Source: an uncultured Prevotella sp. (lineage in GTDB: Bacteria > Bacteroidota > Bacteroidia > Bacteroidales > Bacteroidaceae). From it: DNA of 64,000 nt. Positions 62,035 through 64,000 of the stretch are shown piece by piece. The position numbers and the translations under genes were made by a program. The notes beneath the pieces were generated by a model. That model was not told where the DNA came from and searched no databases. It saw nothing but the letters and a program-made list of their open reading frames with translations. Position 1 is the first letter of the stretch, and each line of letters begins with the position of its first letter. The stretch lies in contig CAJOGK010000025.1 in assembly GCA_905234145.1 (NCBI GenBank), positions 44,475-108,474 on the forward strand, given 5' to 3'.

Positions 62035-62829
62035 ATGAAAATTTTGATAATGGGTGCAGGAAAGATGGGAAGTTTCTTCATCGACCTGTTGAGTTTTGAA
62101 CACGAAGTAGCCGTTTTTGAGCGCGATCCTAAGCGCATGCGCTTTACCTATAATTGTCAGCGTTTTACCTCTTATGATGAGATAAAGGCCTTCAAGCCCG
62201 AATTACTCATCAATGCGGTGACGCTGAAATACACCATTCCTGTATTTGAAGAGGTGATTCCTTATCTGCCCAAGGAGTGTATCATCAGTGATATTGCCTC
62301 AGTAAAAACTGATTTGAAAGAGTTTTACGAGCGTTCTGGCATGCGCTATGTATCTACGCACCCCATGTTTGGACCTACGTTTGCCAATCTGCAGCAACTC
62401 TCAGAAGAGAATGCCATCATCATCAGCGAGGGCGATTATATGGGGCGTATCTTCTTCAAAGACCTCTATCAAAAACTTGGTCTCAACATCTACGAGTACA
62501 CCTTCGAGGAGCACGATAAAACAGTGGCATACTCGCTTTCGATACCATTTGTGAGTACCTTTGTTTTCGCGGCTGTCATGAAGCATCAGGATGCGCCAGG
62601 TACCACTTTTAAGCGCCACATGCGTATCGCCAAGGGTGTGCTGAATGAGGATGATTATCTGCTTCAGGAAATCCTCTTCAACCCCTATACCCACGACCAG
62701 GTGGCTCAGATCCGTACAGAGCTCAAGGAATTGCTCGAGATTATCGATAATAAGGATGCCGATGGGATGAAGGGCTATTTGACCAAAATTCGTAACAATG
62801 TAAAACGTGATATTGAAATCAAACAGTAG
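62035..62829 (+). CDS. tyrA: Prephenate dehydrogenase
   Basis: A 264-residue NAD-dependent enzyme converting prephenate to 4-hydroxyphenylpyruvate. ATG 62035 precedes KILIMGAGKMGSFF, the NAD-binding loop. SDIASVKTDL, STHPMFGPTFAN and the conserved helical C-terminal domain follow. A TTG three codons earlier is possible but less likely. It is the last aromatic gene and overlaps the next start. Confidence 0.92.
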   Translation: MKILIMGAGKMGSFFIDLLSFEHEVAVFERDPKRMRFTYNCQRFTSYDEIKAFKPELLINAVTLKYTIPVFEEVIPYLPKECIISDIASVKTDLKEFYERSGMRYVSTHPMFGPTFANLQQLSEENAIIISEGDYMGRIFFKDLYQKLGLNIYEYTFEEHDKTVAYSLSIPFVSTFVFAAVMKHQDAPGTTFKRHMRIAKGVLNEDDYLLQEILFNPYTHDQVAQIRTELKELLEIIDNKDADGMKGYLTKIRNNVKRDIEIKQ

Positions 62830-63730
62830 ACTTTTCTATCATCTCGTAGCCTTTATAGTAGTAGCCATTTGGGGGTCGACATTCGTCTTCACCAAATTGC
62901 TACTACTCAATGGGTTATCACCAGCGCAGATTTTTACCCTGCGCTTTATCATTGCTTATGTCCTATTGCTGGGGTATTCCATGAAGGGTGGGGTAGCTAA
63001 ATTCCGTCTCTTTTCCTCTTCCTGGCGCGACGAACTCCTGATGATTGCCCTTGGCGTGACTGGTGGCTCCATTTATTTCCTTACAGAAAACTCTGCGATG
63101 AACTATACTACTACGACCAACACCTCGCTGATTGTAAGTCTCTCGCCCCTTATCGCTACTGCCCTTATTTCTATCTTCTACAAAGCTGAGCGTTTAAACC
63201 GTGTGCGGATTTCTGGTACGTTGATGGCTGCATTAGGTGTGGTTATCGTGGTACTGAATGGTCATTTCGTACTTCATCTTTCGCCCTTTGGCGATTCCTT
63301 GGCTTTTTCTGCAGCCCTCTGTTGGGGCTTTTATTCCCTGCTGATGATTCCTGCAAATCAGAAATACGACACTGTTTTTATCACGCGCAAGGTGTTTATC
63401 TACGGCCTGCTCTCGATGATACCTTATTTCATGATGAATCCCGTTGAGGCTGGTATCTTCATTTCTCCTTCCACTTTCCACCCATCACTTTCCATTCTCC
63501 TTAACTTGCTGTTCTTGGGTTGCGTGGCCTCTATGCTTTGTTTCGTAGCATGGAATTGGGTGCTTAAGAAACTAGGAGCCGTCGTTGCTACCAATTATGT
63601 CTATTTCAACCCCGTTACAACCATTCTTTTTGCCTGGGCGATACTCTCAGAGCAAATTACGCTTTATTTCCTTCTTGGTACAGCCCTCATACTCATCGGT
63701 ATGTACCTCGCTGATAAGCGCAAGAAATAA
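62807..63730 (+). CDS. DMT-family (EamA) transporter
   Basis: A 307-residue protein with ten membrane helices and two EamA repeats (VAIWGSTFVFTKLLL; LAFSAALCWGFYSLLM). The start is a GTG overlapping tyrA by 23 nt; no better ATG exists. DMT permeases export amino acids or metabolites, and the operon position hints at aromatic compounds, without proof. The loop ISPSTFHPSLSILLN is encoded by CCACTTTCCA-type repeat DNA like that in cbiB. Confidence 0.85.
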   Translation: MILKSNSRLFYHLVAFIVVAIWGSTFVFTKLLLLNGLSPAQIFTLRFIIAYVLLLGYSMKGGVAKFRLFSSSWRDELLMIALGVTGGSIYFLTENSAMNYTTTTNTSLIVSLSPLIATALISIFYKAERLNRVRISGTLMAALGVVIVVLNGHFVLHLSPFGDSLAFSAALCWGFYSLLMIPANQKYDTVFITRKVFIYGLLSMIPYFMMNPVEAGIFISPSTFHPSLSILLNLLFLGCVASMLCFVAWNWVLKKLGAVVATNYVYFNPVTTILFAWAILSEQITLYFLLGTALILIGMYLADKRKK

Positions 63731-63731
63731 A

Positions 63732-63759
63732 CCTCAGCCATCATCACTGCTGGCTGAGG
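63732..63759. terminator. Terminator hairpin after the aromatic operon
   Basis: A 9-bp stem CCTCAGCCA / TGGCTGAGG with a 10-nt loop. A TTTATTTC tract follows on the minus strand; the plus side is less T-rich. It can serve both directions. Confidence 0.7.
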
Positions 63760-63765
63760 CGATTA

Positions 63766-63840
63766 TTATCTTTCTTCTAGTTTATAGATGTGCCCAGAGG
63801 TTTTTCGATCGCTCTCGAAGTCGAAACTCTGATTGCTCAT
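63766..63840 (-). CDS. Possible small ORF (24 residues)
   Basis: A minus-strand frame of 24 codons (MSNQSFDFESDRKTSGHIYK...) with TAATTTTG, a -7-like box, just upstream at about 63862-63869 and the hairpin with T-tract just downstream. It has the outline of a tiny independent transcript. I do not recognise the peptide, and a random frame of this size is easily possible. Confidence 0.3.
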   Translation of the reverse strand: MSNQSFDFESDRKTSGHIYKLEER

Positions 63841-64000
63841 GCCAGTAACTTCGGCAAAGCCAAAATTACGAAAATTTTGCAATCTACAAAACAAATTTCA
63901 CAGAAAAATCACGAAATCTAATGACATCCGACATACAATGTTGATTAAACCTTTTATTATCAGTAGTTTACCTTTCATTTTGAGTGTTTTCATCCGACAT

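Noticed and set aside
63732..63759. Leader attenuator on the minus strand
   Set aside because: The 24-codon frame has no amino-acid-specific run, and the gene downstream is convergent, so there is nothing to attenuate.

Overview
The window looks like the chromosome of a Bacteroidota member, most likely Prevotellaceae (Prevotella/Segatella-like). Many genes are preceded by the Bacteroidota -7 box TAnnTTTG rather than a TATAAT box. Gene content also fits: a long NusB, a DUF5606 protein beside coaE, an LptD-like protein, a CobK-CbiD fusion, a bifunctional DAHP synthase/chorismate mutase, and many TonB-type and porin-like outer-membrane proteins. I saw no rRNA, tRNA or CRISPR array.

Layout. 1-2311: accessory and scarred DNA, with a HEPN-type protein, a DUF1016 nuclease remnant joined to fetAB-like remnants, and a voltage-gated K+ channel gene split by a frameshift. 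2318-14522: cobalamin region, with a CobK-CbiD fusion, BtuC and BtuF without an ATPase gene, CbiB, threonine-phosphate decarboxylase, cobyric acid synthase, CbiA, a cobalamin riboswitch, a BtuB-like receptor with two frameshifts, and a CbiK-like chelatase lipoprotein. 14646-22456: one co-directional cluster of two porins, an imelysin lipoprotein, a di-haem oxidoreductase, a cytochrome c lipoprotein, a Rid-family enzyme and a cytochrome c biogenesis-type protein. It is followed by a broken hemerythrin-LuxR regulator. 23478-30143: GH3 glucosidase, aroB and a frameshifted outer-membrane barrel gene. 30196-32190: a graveyard of a GDPD pseudogene, a DUF3089-like fragment, vapB with a truncated vapC, and AT-rich palindromic DNA.

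32192-49185 is mostly core genome: a HAD phosphatase, nusB-yajC-ybbR-coaE-DUF5606, L25, pth, an S4 protein, a Ca2+/Na+ antiporter, a queuosine-precursor transporter with queF, an OadA-like carboxyltransferase, lptD, a Kef-type antiporter and pepT. 49202-56266 is a compact aryl-polyene-like operon: ketosynthase, ACP, dehydratase, MMPL exporter, desaturase-like flavoprotein, ketoreductase and LolA-like protein. 58573-62829 is the aromatic amino acid operon: prephenate dehydratase, aminotransferase, DAHP synthase/chorismate mutase and prephenate dehydrogenase. It is preceded by what reads as a complete Phe/Tyr leader-peptide attenuator. A DMT transporter closes the window.

Two themes go beyond the gene list. 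First, short low-complexity repeat families fill operon junctions, often as inverted arms. Related sequence also lies inside reading frames (cbiA, cbiB, the 59668 aminotransferase, the 62807 transporter, the MMPL gene, the signal peptide at 21785). Second, small indels break an unusual number of genes: K+ channel, BtuB-like receptor, hemerythrin-LuxR regulator, 27209 barrel protein and GDPD. This is either real decay or assembly error; the sequence alone cannot decide.
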